This document shows positions 26,514 through 36,569 of a stretch of DNA of 64,000 nucleotides, one piece after another (the stretch's first letter is position 1; each line of letters opens with the position of its first letter). The notes below the pieces were generated by a model. That model was not told where the DNA came from and made no database searches. It was given only the letters and a program-made list of their open reading frames with translations. The DNA lies in assembly GCF_000429485.1 (NCBI RefSeq), contig NZ_KE386907.1:1-64000 (forward strand). Reading direction: 5' to 3'. This stretch comes from Aliagarivorans marinus DSM 23064 (lineage in GTDB: Bacteria > Pseudomonadota > Gammaproteobacteria > Enterobacterales > Celerinatantimonadaceae). The position numbers and the translations under genes were made by a program.

Positions 26514-26996
26514 ATGATTGCGCCGTGGTATAAGCAGTTCTGGCCTTGGTTCTTAATAGCCCTTCCCGGGGCTGCCGTAATCGCCAGTTTTGCCACTTTG
26601 TACTTAGCCATATCCAGCCCAAACGATATGGTTGTCGAGAGTTACTATAAGAAAGGTAAAGGGATTAACTCTGATCTCTCATTGATGGAAAACGCACGCC
26701 AACTCGGCATTAACGCCAAGGTACGCGCCGAGCGCGATCATTTGGTGCTCAACATCACCCTGCCAGAGGCGCAGCGTGCTCAACCCCTATCCATTCAACT
26801 TGCTCACCGCACCCAAGCCGGCAAAGACTATCAAGCGATGGTTACCGCCGATGCTAACGGCGAGTATCGTTTTGCCCATGATCTAAGCGACCAAGGTCGC
26901 TGGTATCTGCAGATCATGCCGGTCGATAAAAGCTGGCGCCTGGAAGAGAGCTTAGTGTTACCGTTGGGGATTGAAGAAGTTATTGATGGAAAGTAG
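26514..26996 (+). CDS. ccoH: FixH/CcoH cbb3 assembly protein
   Basis: A 160-aa protein with one N-terminal membrane helix (about residues 9-32) and a periplasmic domain with MVVESYYKKGKGIN, a FixH-family feature. It takes part in assembly of the cbb3 oxidase, together with the copper pump encoded next. GGGAG lies 6 bases before the ATG at 26514; a TTG one codon earlier is less likely. The 3' end overlaps ccoI by 11 bases. Confidence 0.88.
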   Translation: MIAPWYKQFWPWFLIALPGAAVIASFATLYLAISSPNDMVVESYYKKGKGINSDLSLMENARQLGINAKVRAERDHLVLNITLPEAQRAQPLSIQLAHRTQAGKDYQAMVTADANGEYRFAHDLSDQGRWYLQIMPVDKSWRLEESLVLPLGIEEVIDGK

Positions 26997-29364
26997 TCGT
27001 TGTTACCACTGCGGGGAGCTGATCCCTGCAGGCTTTAACCAATCTGTAGACATCCTAGGAAAAGCCCGCCACATGTGTTGCATTGGTTGTGTCGAGGTCG
27101 CTAAAACCATCGTGCAAAGTGGCCTAACCGATTACTACCAACACCGCACCAACAATGCCCCCTCCGCGCAAGGCTTAGTGCCCGATGCACTACAGCAACT
27201 GATTCAGTATGACGACGATGCGGTACAACAAGAGTTTGTGGCAGACCAAGGCGAGTACCAAGAAGTATTGCTATCGGTTGAAGGCATAAGCTGCGCAGCC
27301 TGCGCTTGGCTTATTGAAAAACAGGTCGCCGCCATCCCGGGCGTATTGAAAATCGCAGTGAACTCCACCACCTTTCGCGCCACCCTGCGCTGGGATAAAC
27401 GTAAATGTGAGTTAAGCAAGGTCCTGCAGAGTATCCACACCCTGGGTTACCAAGCCGCGCCTTTTCAGGTTGACCAGCAAGAGCAGCGAGACCGCAAGCT
27501 CTATCGCAGCTATCTACTTCGACTAGGCTTGGCCGGTTTAGCGACCATGCAGGTGATGATGTTTGCCATTGCGCTGTATGGTGATTTCTTTGGCGACATG
27601 GAGCTTATCTACCGGGACTACTTTCGTTGGGTCAGTTTGATTTTGGCAACGCCGGTGCTGCTGTATTCGGCTCAACCGTTTTACAGCGGCGCCTATCGCA
27701 GTATCCGCGCTGGCACGCTCAATATGGATGTCCCGGTATCAATAGCCCTGCTCGGCGCCTACAGTGCATCGCTGTACGCCACCGTGCGCGGCACTGGCGA
27801 GGTCTACTTTGAGTCGGTGTCGATGTTTACCTTTTTGCTGCTGCTTGGCCGCACTCTGGAGCTGCGAGCCAGACGCAAGGCCAGCGAATCATCCTCCAAC
27901 ATGCTTAAGCTGGTGCCAAAGGTTGCACAGCGCGTGAACAGCGATGGCCAGTTGGAGCAGGTTGCTGCCAGCCAGTTGCATTTGGGCGATACGATTATGA
28001 TTCGCCCCGGCGAGACGATTCCCGCCGATGGCGATATTAGCGAAGGCCATAGTCAGATCGACGAATCGATGCTTAGTGGCGAGTCGCTGCCGCAAGACAA
28101 GCGAGTTGGCGATGCGGTGTATGCAGGCAGCATCAATCATCAGCAAACCATTAAGGTGTCGGTAACTGCTGTTGCGCAGAACACCTTTGTTGCGCACCTA
28201 CTGCGCATGCAAGAGAGCGCTGCGGTATCGAAAAACCGTACTGCGCGCTTTGCCGACTTAGTAGCCCGCTATTTCGTGGCGGCGCTGATTGCCGTTGCGA
28301 TCGCCACCTACAGCTTTTGGCATTGGTACAGCCCGGAAGACGCCTTTTGGATTACTCTGTCGGTGCTGGTGGCCACCTGCCCGTGTGCCCTGTCACTGGC
28401 AACGCCCACTGCCCTTACCGTGGCGACGCATCGGCTAGCCAAACAAGGCTTTTTGGTAAAACAAGGCCATGTGCTAGAGCTACTAAGTAAGCTTACCCAG
28501 TTAGTTAGCGATAAAACCGGTACCCTTACCGAAGGCCGCTTACAACTCATTTCCACTGAAGCGCTGGCAGAGCTCGACGAGACTAACCTTAACCTGATTG
28601 CCGCTACATTGGAGTCACATACCACCCACCCAATTGCCCATGCCTTTGCTAGTACGAACCAGAACCTGTTGCAGGCGGAGCAGTTTACGCATCTGCCCGG
28701 CTTTGGTATCGCCGGTAGTATCGACTGTGTAACCTATCGCTTAGGAGGAGTAGAACAAGAACCAAGCAGCGTTCAAACTAGCTTGGTTCTGGGCCTTTAT
28801 AGAGGCGAGCAATTACTTGGTCGTTTTTACCTGGCGGATAACTTGCGAGAAGGCGCTAAAGAGTTTGCGCAAGAACTGGAACAGCGTGGTATTAACCTTA
28901 GCCTGTTGACCGGTGATAAGTCAGGCCAGGTGTCACATGTAGCCAACGCACTGGCTATCGCTGATATCAAATCAGGCGTGTTACCCGAGGATAAGCTCAC
29001 CCATGTTCAGGCGTTGGCTAGCGAGCATCCCGCCACCGCTATGCTTGGCGACGGCGTCAACGACGGGCCGGTGTTGGCAGGCGCGCCGCTCTCTATTGCT
29101 ATGGGCATGGGCAGCGACGTGGCAAAATCTTCTGCCGATGCCATCCTGGTTCGCCCCAAGCTATCTGTGATTGTCGACGCCATCGATTTAGCTCAGCGCT
29201 GTCGTAGCATCATTCGCCAAAACTTCGCCTGGGCCTTAGGCTACAACGGCATTATTCTACCCTTGGCGGTGTGTGGCTTTGTGCCCCCCTATCTGGCCGC
29301 TTTAGGCATGTCACTCTCATCGCTAATCGTGTTGGCAAACTCTTTAAGATTGGGGCGTCTATGA
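26986..29364 (+). CDS. ccoI: Copper-translocating P-type ATPase CcoI
   Basis: A 792-aa P1B ATPase supplying copper for cbb3 oxidase. The N-terminal CYHCGELIP and CCIGC region is typical of CcoI/FixI. An HMA domain has the GISCAACAW motif. The membrane CPC lies in TCPCALSLATP, the phosphorylation site is SDKTGTLTEG, and the hinge is GDGVNDGPVLAGA. Copper export toward the periplasm for CuB insertion is known for the family. The ATG at 26986 is chosen over a TTG at 26971. The stop overlaps ccoS (ATGA). Confidence 0.95.
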   Translation: MESSRCYHCGELIPAGFNQSVDILGKARHMCCIGCVEVAKTIVQSGLTDYYQHRTNNAPSAQGLVPDALQQLIQYDDDAVQQEFVADQGEYQEVLLSVEGISCAACAWLIEKQVAAIPGVLKIAVNSTTFRATLRWDKRKCELSKVLQSIHTLGYQAAPFQVDQQEQRDRKLYRSYLLRLGLAGLATMQVMMFAIALYGDFFGDMELIYRDYFRWVSLILATPVLLYSAQPFYSGAYRSIRAGTLNMDVPVSIALLGAYSASLYATVRGTGEVYFESVSMFTFLLLLGRTLELRARRKASESSSNMLKLVPKVAQRVNSDGQLEQVAASQLHLGDTIMIRPGETIPADGDISEGHSQIDESMLSGESLPQDKRVGDAVYAGSINHQQTIKVSVTAVAQNTFVAHLLRMQESAAVSKNRTARFADLVARYFVAALIAVAIATYSFWHWYSPEDAFWITLSVLVATCPCALSLATPTALTVATHRLAKQGFLVKQGHVLELLSKLTQLVSDKTGTLTEGRLQLISTEALAELDETNLNLIAATLESHTTHPIAHAFASTNQNLLQAEQFTHLPGFGIAGSIDCVTYRLGGVEQEPSSVQTSLVLGLYRGEQLLGRFYLADNLREGAKEFAQELEQRGINLSLLTGDKSGQVSHVANALAIADIKSGVLPEDKLTHVQALASEHPATAMLGDGVNDGPVLAGAPLSIAMGMGSDVAKSSADAILVRPKLSVIVDAIDLAQRCRSIIRQNFAWALGYNGIILPLAVCGFVPPYLAALGMSLSSLIVLANSLRLGRL

Positions 29365-29519
29365 GCATCATCTTTATCCTGATCCCGATTGCTTTGGTCT
29401 TCGTTGCCATCGGCATCGGCGTGTTCTTTTGGGCGGTCAACAACGAGCAGTTTGAAGACCTTGATCGCCAAGCCAGTAATATCCTGTTTGAAGAGAAGAA
29501 AGAGGACGATGAGCAGTAG
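29361..29519 (+). CDS. ccoS: cbb3 oxidase maturation protein CcoS
   Basis: A 52-aa protein with one membrane helix (IIFILIPIALVFVAIGIGVFFWAV), then NNEQFEDLDRQASNILFEE, where the FEDLD patch is the family signature. CcoS is needed for cofactor insertion into CcoN. It overlaps the ccoI stop by four bases and the next gene by eleven. Confidence 0.93.
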   Translation: MSIIFILIPIALVFVAIGIGVFFWAVNNEQFEDLDRQASNILFEEKKEDDEQ

Positions 29520-30177
29520 CGCACTGGTTAGTGCCTTTCTAACCGGCCTGCTCGGCGCCAGCCACTGTCTGGCAATGTGTGGTGGTATAGCCTGTTTGTT
29601 AGGCACTCGCAGCAGCAAACACAGCACACGCTCCGCAGCCATGTCGGCGCTGCTGTTCAACACCGGCCGGATAACCAGTTATGCCCTTGCAGGTTTTGTT
29701 GTGGCGGGCTCTCTGTCTCAGATTGCCCGAGTCGCCGACTCAACCAAGATGTTGATGGCCCTCCATTGGATTGCAGCGCTGATGATGATCCTGTTGGGCA
29801 TTCATCTAATGCGATTTTGGTCAGTGCTTGCGCCGTTAGAGCGGGCCGGCCAGTTGTTATGGCGCCCGATCCAGCCCCATGCCAGCCGCATGCTAAGCAG
29901 CCAGTCTACTTGGGGCGCACTTCCCCTTGGCATGCTTTGGGGTTGGTTGCCCTGTGGCCTGGTTTACTCCACCCTCACCCTAGCCGCTGCGCAAACCAAT
30001 GCTGCTAAAGGCGCACTAGTGATGGCCTGTTTTGGGGCCGGAACATTTACAATAATGTGCTTTGCCGTTATGTTTGGTAGCAAAATTCAGGCGTTCGCCA
30101 AGCACCGAGCGCTTCAAATCATCAGTGGATTACTGGTTGTGTCTTTAGGTGTGAACCAGCTCGTAAAATTGTTTTAG
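29509..30177 (+). CDS. SafE-family membrane protein of the cco cluster
   Basis: A 222-aa integral membrane protein of the TauE/SafE-like family often found after ccoS. It has about six helices. GASHCLAMCGGIACLL near the N-terminus and WGWLPCGLVYSTLTLA later are characteristic and contain possible metal-binding His, Cys and Met. A role in copper handling or oxidase assembly is inferred from position. The ATG at 29509 lies inside ccoS. Confidence 0.85.
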   Translation: MSSSALVSAFLTGLLGASHCLAMCGGIACLLGTRSSKHSTRSAAMSALLFNTGRITSYALAGFVVAGSLSQIARVADSTKMLMALHWIAALMMILLGIHLMRFWSVLAPLERAGQLLWRPIQPHASRMLSSQSTWGALPLGMLWGWLPCGLVYSTLTLAAAQTNAAKGALVMACFGAGTFTIMCFAVMFGSKIQAFAKHRALQIISGLLVVSLGVNQLVKLF

Positions 30178-30245
30178 ATCAAACTCTAGGCAAAGTGATT
30201 GTTAACATGTAAAATCTCCGCGTTGAGTTTTAATGATTGATAGAT

Positions 30246-30998
30246 ATGAGTATCAGCCCCAAAAATGGCCAACGCATCCAAACAGGTGGTTGTGCCATCC
30301 ACTGCCAAGACTGCAGTATTGCCCAGCTTTGTATTCCATTCTCACTGAACGAGACTGAGTTGGATCGCCTCGATAGCATTATCGAGCGCAAGAAGCCGAT
30401 TCAGAAAGGTGAAGAGATTTTCGCCGCCGGAGACAAGCTTAAGAGCCTGTATGCTATTCGCTCCGGCACTATCAAGTCTTACACTATCACCGAGCAAGGC
30501 GATGAGCAGATCACTGGCTTCCACCTCGCCGGCGACCTGGTTGGTTTTGACGCAATTAACAAGCAAAGCCATCCTAGCTTCGCCCAGGCCTTGGAAACCT
30601 CGATGGTATGCGAAATTCCTTTCGAGACCCTCGACGACCTGTCTGCCAGCATGCCTAAGCTACGTCATCAGTTGATGCGCTTGATGAGCAACGAGATTGT
30701 TGCCGATCAAGAGATGATTCTGTTGCTAAGCAAAAAGAACGCTGAAGAGCGCTTGGCGGCCTTTATCTATGGCCTGTCACAGCGATTCTCAGAGCGTGGT
30801 TTCTCTCCTCGCGAGTTCCGTTTGGCGATGACCCGTGGCGACATTGGTAACTACCTCGGTCTGACCGTTGAAACCATCTCGCGTCTGCTTGGCCGCTTCC
30901 AAAAAGCCGATATTATCGCAGTAAAAGGCAAATACATTTCTATTGCCGACCGTGAAGCGCTACGCCAATTGGCGGGTGCCAAACAAGAGACTGCGTAA
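30246..30998 (+). CDS. fnr: Anaerobic regulator FNR
   Basis: A 250-aa oxygen-sensing CRP/FNR-family regulator, very close to E. coli FNR and Shewanella EtrA. The [4Fe-4S] ligands C20, C23 and C29 (in [14 protein letters not shown]) and C122 are all present. The DNA-recognition helix reads [14 protein letters not shown], giving the usual TTGAT half-site specificity. It presumably activates the cco operon through the box at 23006. I start at the ATG 30246; a TTG three codons earlier is less likely. Confidence 0.97.
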   Translation: MSISPKNGQRIQTGGCAIHCQDCSIAQLCIPFSLNETELDRLDSIIERKKPIQKGEEIFAAGDKLKSLYAIRSGTIKSYTITEQGDEQITGFHLAGDLVGFDAINKQSHPSFAQALETSMVCEIPFETLDDLSASMPKLRHQLMRLMSNEIVADQEMILLLSKKNAEERLAAFIYGLSQRFSERGFSPREFRLAMTRGDIGNYLGLTVETISRLLGRFQKADIIAVKGKYISIADREALRQLAGAKQETA

Positions 30999-31011
30999 GC
31001 CAAGTCACATT

Positions 31012-31037
31012 CAAGCGCCTGTTTTTTAAGGCGCTTG
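31012..31037 (+). terminator. Hairpin after fnr
   Basis: Perfect 9-bp stem CAAGCGCCT / AGGCGCTTG. Six T residues lie in the 8-base loop rather than after the stem, so termination is uncertain. Confidence 0.4.
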
Positions 31038-31110
31038 ATATGCACCTCTAAGTTTTCTTCCTCTCGATAAGCTACAGTTATAGTGCGACTCAATGACAAC
31101 GGAGCGCCCT

Positions 31111-32049
31111 ATGATTAAGTACCGAAACATACTTGTCGTTATCGATCCCCTCCATGACGAGCAGGCTGCTCTTTCGCGTGCGATCTATCTGGCCAAGCGT
31201 GAAGACGAAGCCAAGATAACCGCGCTACTGAGTATTTATGACTTCTCCTATGAGATGACATCGATGCTCTCAGTCGATGAGCGTGAAGCCATGCGCGCTG
31301 GAGTGATTGAAGAACGAAAACAATGGTTGGACGAGATCCTCAAAGAGTATCGCAGCCAAGGTATTCCTATCGATGCCAAGGTGGTGTGGCACAACCGCTT
31401 ATTCGAATGTGTCATTCAAGAGGTACTCGACCAAGGCCACGACCTCGTGGTGAAGTCTACCCACCCTCACCCAACCCTACAATCGATCATCTTCACCCCG
31501 AATGACTGGCATATTCTCAGAAAATGCCCAACCCCAGTGCTAATGGTGAAAGAGCATGATTGGCCAGAAAATGGTAATATCTTGGCCGCTATCCATGCCA
31601 GCTCCGAAGACCCGTCACACACCACCATGAACCAAAACATCGCCACCGAAGCGAAAGATCTGTGCAAACTGCTCGGTGCCAACCTACATGTAGTCAACGC
31701 TTACCCGTCAGCACCGGTCAATATTGCCATTGAGCTACCGGATTTCGACCCTCAGCGCTATAACGAGAACGTGCACGACTTCCATGAGAAAGAGCTAGGT
31801 GAGTTTGTTGAACAGCACTTTAGTTGCCCGTTGAACAGTCATCTAAGGGAAGGCTTAGCCGACGATGTCATCCCAGACATCGCCGCTGAGATTGATGCGG
31901 AGATCGTCATCTTGGGGACATCCGGCCGTAGCGGTTTTAGTGCTGCGCTTATCGGCAACACCGCCGAGCATGTCATCGACCAACTCAATTGCGACTTACT
32001 TGCGCTAAAACCCGATAACTTCGTCTGTCCACTGGCAGATAACGAGTAA
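31111..32049 (+). CDS. uspE: Universal stress protein UspE
   Basis: A 312-aa tandem universal stress protein with two Usp domains. YRNILVVIDPLHDEQAALSRA opens the first, and YDFSYEMTSMLS and KVVWHNRLFE match UspE closely. The second ends in ILGTSGRSGFSAALIGNTAE, a nucleotide-binding loop pattern. The GGAG before ATG 31111 fits better than the ATG at 31093. The fnr-uspE-ttcA order is conserved in many Gammaproteobacteria. Confidence 0.95.
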   Translation: MIKYRNILVVIDPLHDEQAALSRAIYLAKREDEAKITALLSIYDFSYEMTSMLSVDEREAMRAGVIEERKQWLDEILKEYRSQGIPIDAKVVWHNRLFECVIQEVLDQGHDLVVKSTHPHPTLQSIIFTPNDWHILRKCPTPVLMVKEHDWPENGNILAAIHASSEDPSHTTMNQNIATEAKDLCKLLGANLHVVNAYPSAPVNIAIELPDFDPQRYNENVHDFHEKELGEFVEQHFSCPLNSHLREGLADDVIPDIAAEIDAEIVILGTSGRSGFSAALIGNTAEHVIDQLNCDLLALKPDNFVCPLADNE

Positions 32050-32078
32050 TCTTCCAACGCCAACTAGCATCCCTTCGA

Positions 32079-32103
32079 GCCGCGTTAATACGCGGCTTTC
32101 TCT
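32079..32103 (+). terminator. Terminator after uspE
   Basis: GCCGCGT, loop TAAT, ACGCGGC, then TTTCTCTT. Confidence 0.75.
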
Positions 32104-32156
32104 TGCGCTGGCTGCGCTTGCCGATATAATTAGCCGGCTTTTTCAGGGGGCCTATT

Positions 32157-33047
32157 ATGTCGAGTAGCAACAAGCAAGTGTACAACCAGAACAAACTCCA
32201 AAAACGAATTCGCCGTCATACCGGTCAGGCGATCGCTGATTTCAATATGATTGAAGCTGGCGACAAGGTAATGGTGTGTTTATCTGGTGGTAAAGACAGC
32301 TATGCGATGCTCGATATTCTGATGAACCTACGCGCCCACGCACCAATCGACTTTGATATCGTGGCTGTGAACCTAGACCAAAAGCAACCGGGGTTCCCCG
32401 AAGACATATTGCCCGCCTACCTTGAAGGCTTGGGTATCGACTACAAGATTGTTGAAGAAGACACCTACTCCATCGTGAAAGAGAAAGTGCCGGAGGGGAA
32501 AACCACCTGTTCGCTTTGCTCGCGCCTACGCCGCGGTATCCTCTACCGAACCGCTACTGAGTTGGGCGCTACCAAGATCGCGCTAGGCCACCACCGCGAC
32601 GACATCCTGGAAACGCTGTTCTTGAACATGTTCTACGGCGGTAAGCTTAAGTCGATGCCACCGAAGCTGGTAAGCGATGATGGCAAACATGTGGTTATCC
32701 GCCCTATGGCCTACTGCAAAGAGGCGGATTTGGCGAAGTACGCCGAGGTGAAAGGGTTCCCAATCATTCCTTGTAACCTATGCGGCTCTCAAGAAAACCT
32801 GCAACGTCAGGCGATCAAGCAGATGCTAGTCGATTGGAACAAGCGCTTCCCAGGCCGTATCGAGTCGATGTTCCGCTCGGTGCAAAACGTGGTGCCTTCG
32901 CACTTGATGGACCATGAACTGTTCGACTTTAAATCGATTGATAGTGAGAGCGGCATTATCGATGGCGGTGACATTGGCTTTGATAAGCCGCAGTTCGAAC
33001 AGCCCGCCGTCGACAACGAGCCTGTTGTTCAGATCGTCGAGCTTTAA
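32157..33047 (+). CDS. ttcA: tRNA 2-thiocytidine synthetase TtcA
   Basis: A 296-aa iron-sulfur enzyme that thiolates cytidine 32 in tRNAs. The PP-loop reads [12 protein letters not shown] near residues 43-54. [10 protein letters not shown] and a later CNLCGS supply the cluster cysteines. [21 protein letters not shown] is a family hallmark. The ATG at 32157 has a G-rich site upstream. It converges on cobB with nine bases between stops. Confidence 0.96.
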   Translation: MSSSNKQVYNQNKLQKRIRRHTGQAIADFNMIEAGDKVMVCLSGGKDSYAMLDILMNLRAHAPIDFDIVAVNLDQKQPGFPEDILPAYLEGLGIDYKIVEEDTYSIVKEKVPEGKTTCSLCSRLRRGILYRTATELGATKIALGHHRDDILETLFLNMFYGGKLKSMPPKLVSDDGKHVVIRPMAYCKEADLAKYAEVKGFPIIPCNLCGSQENLQRQAIKQMLVDWNKRFPGRIESMFRSVQNVVPSHLMDHELFDFKSIDSESGIIDGGDIGFDKPQFEQPAVDNEPVVQIVEL

Positions 33048-33056
33048 TATCACTAC

Positions 33057-33776
33057 CTACCCGGCCTGCTCCATTCCCAGTTGTTCAACAAACCACGGGA
33101 CGATTTCGCTGGCCGGTCCGTAATACTTCTCGTCAAACTCGCTCTCCATCTCTGAAGGCGCTAGATTGAGCTCCACGGTGCGTGCACCGTGGCAGGCGGC
33201 TTCATGTACAAACCCCCCTGCAGGATATACATGGCAAGAGGTGCCGATAGCGACGAACAAGTCGCAGTGGGACAGCTCATGGTAGATCTTATCCAAGCCA
33301 ATCGGCATCTCGCCAAACCACACCACATGCGGTCGTAAGCGGACCGGAAACTGGCAGCAAGTACAGAGTGTGTCCGCGCCAAGCTCGCCCGACCAGCTAG
33401 TGGTTTGGCCGGTTACTGGGCAGCGCGCCTTAAGCAACTCTCCGTGCATATGCAGAACATTCTCGCTACCGGCACGCTCGTGTAGGTTGTCGATGTTTTG
33501 GGTGATCACCAGTAACTCAATGTCATCATGGCGCTCGAGTAGCGACAAGGCTTGGTGAGCCGGATTTGGCGTAATACTGTCGGTTTGCAGCATCTGACGG
33601 CGAAGGTTGTAAAATTTGTCCACAAAGTCAGGATCGCGCTGGTAGGCTTCAGGGGTAGCGACATCTTCAACCCGGTGATTCTCCCATAAACCGTTATCGT
33701 CACGGAACGTTTGGATGCCAGACTCTGCAGAAATGCCTGCCCCGGTCAAAATAACCACTCTTTTTTTTCTATCCAT
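33057..33776 (-). CDS. cobB: Sirtuin-type protein deacylase CobB
   Basis: A 239-aa NAD-dependent lysine deacylase. The NAD-binding [15 protein letters not shown], the [11 protein letters not shown] motif, the catalytic His in LHMHGELL, the Tyr/Arg of the deacylase pocket (YNLRRQ), zinc cysteines (RCPVTGQ and LCTCCQ) and [11 protein letters not shown] all match CobB. AAAGGAG is present but about 13 bases from the ATG, somewhat far. Confidence 0.95.
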   Translation of the reverse strand: MDRKKRVVILTGAGISAESGIQTFRDDNGLWENHRVEDVATPEAYQRDPDFVDKFYNLRRQMLQTDSITPNPAHQALSLLERHDDIELLVITQNIDNLHERAGSENVLHMHGELLKARCPVTGQTTSWSGELGADTLCTCCQFPVRLRPHVVWFGEMPIGLDKIYHELSHCDLFVAIGTSCHVYPAGGFVHEAACHGARTVELNLAPSEMESEFDEKYYGPASEIVPWFVEQLGMEQAG

Positions 33777-34279
33777 AACTATTCTGCGCTCCTTTGCAGG
33801 ATATTTCCTTAAGGATAGTAAGTGAAAGTGGTGAATAGTCCTACACGACCTAAGTAGTAAAATCCGTTAAGCATTTACATACAGTTAACACTTTTGAGAT
33901 TTGAAAGAGGTTTGCTCTTTTATTCACAGATAAGCCAGATAACCTGCCTAAAAAGGCGCGCAGAGCGTTTTTTTAAACAATACAATTCGCTTTCATAAAT
34001 TTTAACGCCAATAAATCAGCGAATTACAGATTCCTGTGCTAGGTTTTTAGAGATTGTAAGTATGTGGTTTATGGTCACTATTACATGTAGATGCAATAGA
34101 ATGCTCGTCCACTGCATTTATATGCATTAATGGTCGATATAACCACGTTTTTTAGGCATGGCAGTGTTGCGATATTGTTGACACTCCAAATTTGAATGTT
34201 TATGTTGTTTTTTGCTGGTTTTTGACGGAGTTCGCAAAATACCAAGCAAACACAACAAACAAGGTACAGGGAAGAAAAC
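33777..34279. other. Intergenic region between cobB and aapJ
   Basis: About 500 AT-rich bases between divergent genes with no credible coding sequence. It holds a good sigma-70-type promoter at 34178-34206 for the aap operon. I saw no clear sigma-54 (GG-N10-GC) site although the operon is the kind often under nitrogen control. Confidence 0.55.
34178..34206 (+). promoter_or_regulatory. Sigma-70-type promoter of aapJ
   Basis: TTGACA (34178-34183), 17-base spacer, TATGTT (34201-34206), 73 bases before the aapJ ATG. Confidence 0.6.
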
Positions 34280-35305
34280 ATGTTTAAAAAATTACCCGTA
34301 AAATCGGTCGTTGCGGCAGCGGCCTTGGTTGTAGCTTCTGGCGCGCAAGCAGAGGATGCCACTCTTGCTGCAGTAAAAAGCAAAGGATTCCTGCAGTGTG
34401 GCGTAAGCGCGGGCTTGCCGGGTTTCTCTAACCCCGACTCAGAAGGTAACTGGCAAGGTTTGGACGTCGACGTATGTCGTGCCGTTGCAGCCGCCGTTCT
34501 GGGTGATGCTTCTAAAGTAAAATACACTCCACTCACCGCGAAAGAGCGTTTTACCGCCCTACAATCTGGTGAGATTGACATTCTTTCACGTAACACCACT
34601 TGGACCCTGACCCGTGACAGCTCACTGGGTCTCAACTTTGCTGGTGTTAACTACTACGACGGCCAAGGCTTTATGGTGAGCAAGTCACTGGGCGTATCCA
34701 GTGCCAAAGAGCTTGATGGTGCCGCCGTTTGTATTCAATCGGGTACCACCACCGAGCTTAACCTCGCTGACTACTTCCGCGAGCACGGCATGACCTACAC
34801 CCCAGTGGTATTTGACACCTCTGACCAAACTGTTAAAGGGTTTGAAGCCGGTCGTTGTGACGTTCTGACTTCTGACCAAAGCCAACTGTACGCACTGCGC
34901 ATCAAGCTAGCTAAGCCAGACAGCGCAATGGTACTTCCAGAGATCATCTCTAAAGAGCCTTTGGGCCCGGTAGTTCGCCAAGGTGACGACCAGTGGTTCA
35001 ACATCGTTAAGTGGTCACTGTTTGCCATGATCAACGCTGAAGAGCTAGGCATCAGCTTGGAGAACGTTGATGAGATGCTCAAGTCTACCAACCCTAACGT
35101 GCGTCGCTTGTTGGGCCTTGAAGGTCCTAAAGGTAAAGGCCTGGGTCTGGATGACAAATGGGGCTACAACATCGTTAAGCAAGTGGGTAACTACGGCGAA
35201 GCCTTCGATCGCAACGTAGGTGCTGGCTCTCCTCTGGGTATCGCCCGTGGCGTGAACGCGCTATGGAAAGATGGCGGCTTCCAATACGCTCCGCCAATCC
35301 GCTAA
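34280..35305 (+). CDS. aapJ: Amino-acid ABC transporter, binding protein AapJ
   Basis: A 341-aa periplasmic solute-binding protein of the general L-amino-acid (AapJQMP/BztABCD) transporter. The signal peptide MFKKLPVKSVVAAAALVVASGAQA is cleaved at about residue 24. GFLQCGVSAGLPGFSNPD and DVDVCRAVAAAVLGD are typical. It delivers amino acids to AapQ/AapM. A hairpin follows the gene and probably lowers expression of the permease genes relative to it. Confidence 0.94.
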   Translation: MFKKLPVKSVVAAAALVVASGAQAEDATLAAVKSKGFLQCGVSAGLPGFSNPDSEGNWQGLDVDVCRAVAAAVLGDASKVKYTPLTAKERFTALQSGEIDILSRNTTWTLTRDSSLGLNFAGVNYYDGQGFMVSKSLGVSSAKELDGAAVCIQSGTTTELNLADYFREHGMTYTPVVFDTSDQTVKGFEAGRCDVLTSDQSQLYALRIKLAKPDSAMVLPEIISKEPLGPVVRQGDDQWFNIVKWSLFAMINAEELGISLENVDEMLKSTNPNVRRLLGLEGPKGKGLGLDDKWGYNIVKQVGNYGEAFDRNVGAGSPLGIARGVNALWKDGGFQYAPPIR

Positions 35306-35321
35306 ACATCACTACTACAAA

Positions 35322-35350
35322 AGAGTGGGCCCTGCCCACTCTATTTTCTT
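35322..35350 (+). terminator. Partial terminator between aapJ and aapQ
   Basis: Perfect 9-bp stem AGAGTGGGC / GCCCACTCT, 3-base loop, followed by ATTTTCTT. Such hairpins after a binding-protein gene commonly allow partial read-through. Confidence 0.65.
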
Positions 35351-35371
35351 GCAACATCTCAGGGTAAAAAT

Positions 35372-36568
35372 ATGGCTGCTAGTCCTTCCCAAAAGGATAA
35401 CTCAGCATTCTCTTTACGTAAGGTCTGGTTCGACCCTAACGTAAGAGCGCTTGTTTTCCAGCTTCTTACCGTTGCTGCCGTAGTAGCGTTCTTCTATTAC
35501 ATCGTCAGTAATGCACTTTTCAATCTCGACAAACGGGGAATTACCACAGGTTTTGCGTTCTTAGAGCAAACCGCCGGATTCGGCATTATTCAGAGCCTCA
35601 TCGATTACGATGAAAGCAAAAGTTTTGGCGTCGCATTTCTAGTTGGCCTATTTAATACCGTGTTGGTCTCCTTCATCGGTATCATTCTTGCCACTATCAT
35701 CGGCTTCATCATGGGCGTGGCTCGCCTATCCTCTAACTGGTTAATCTCCAAGCTGGCAACGGTTTATATCGAAACCTTTCGAAATATACCTCTGCTGCTG
35801 CAGATCTTTTTCTGGTACATCGTAGTACTGACTCCACTGCCGGGACCACGCCAGAGCCTGTCGTTGTTTGAGATGTTCTTTTTAAACAACCGTGGCTTGT
35901 ACGTTCCCAAGCCTGTGTTCGAAGATGGATTCGGTTTGGTAATCGCAGCGTTTGTTGCAGCTATCGTGATCTGCATCGTAGTTGCACGCTGGGCAAGTAA
36001 ACGCCAAGAAACCACCGGACAACAATTCCATACTCTTTCATTTAGTGCTGCCACCTTGGTGGTTCTGCCGCTACTCGCCTATTTTGTTGCAGGCTCGCCC
36101 GTTAGCTGGGAGATGCCGGCACTGAAAGGCTTCAACTTCCGCGGTGGTGTCACGGTTTATCCCGAGTTTATCGCGCTACTTATCGCCTTGAGTATCTATA
36201 CCGGTGCGTTTATCGCTGAGATTGTGCGTTCGGGGATCTTGGCCGTCAGCAAAGGTCAAACGGAAGCGTCAGTGTCACTTGGGTTATCCAAAACTCAGAT
36301 GCTAAAACTGGTGATCATTCCCCAAGCTATGCGAGTGATTATCCCACCGCTAACCAGCCAGTATTTGAACCTGACTAAAAACTCCTCGCTGGCGACAGCC
36401 ATCGGTTATCCGGACTTGGTGTCGGTATTTATGGGTACCACCCTGAATATTACCGGTCAGGCTATCGAGATTGTGGCAATCACCATGGCGGTCTACCTCA
36501 CTATCAGTATCACCACGTCAGTACTGATGAATATCTATAACCGTAAGATGGCATTGGTGGAGAGATAG
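35372..36568 (+). CDS. aapQ: Amino-acid ABC transporter permease AapQ
   Basis: A 398-aa inner-membrane permease, longer than most HisMQ-type permeases as expected for AapQ. The first helix is near residues 27-48. The permease domain begins around VGLFNTVLVSFIGIILATIIG, includes YIETFRNIPLLLQIFF, and has the ABC-coupling EAA loop EASVSLGLSKTQMLKLVIIPQAMR. A long insert with two extra helices lies between. It is followed one base later by aapM. Confidence 0.93.
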   Translation: MAASPSQKDNSAFSLRKVWFDPNVRALVFQLLTVAAVVAFFYYIVSNALFNLDKRGITTGFAFLEQTAGFGIIQSLIDYDESKSFGVAFLVGLFNTVLVSFIGIILATIIGFIMGVARLSSNWLISKLATVYIETFRNIPLLLQIFFWYIVVLTPLPGPRQSLSLFEMFFLNNRGLYVPKPVFEDGFGLVIAAFVAAIVICIVVARWASKRQETTGQQFHTLSFSAATLVVLPLLAYFVAGSPVSWEMPALKGFNFRGGVTVYPEFIALLIALSIYTGAFIAEIVRSGILAVSKGQTEASVSLGLSKTQMLKLVIIPQAMRVIIPPLTSQYLNLTKNSSLATAIGYPDLVSVFMGTTLNITGQAIEIVAITMAVYLTISITTSVLMNIYNRKMALVER

Positions 36569-36569
36569 T

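Noticed and set aside
34141-34206. Sigma-54 promoter for the aap operon.
   Set aside because: GG and GC pairs present are not spaced by ten bases; a good sigma-70 pattern overlaps the same place.
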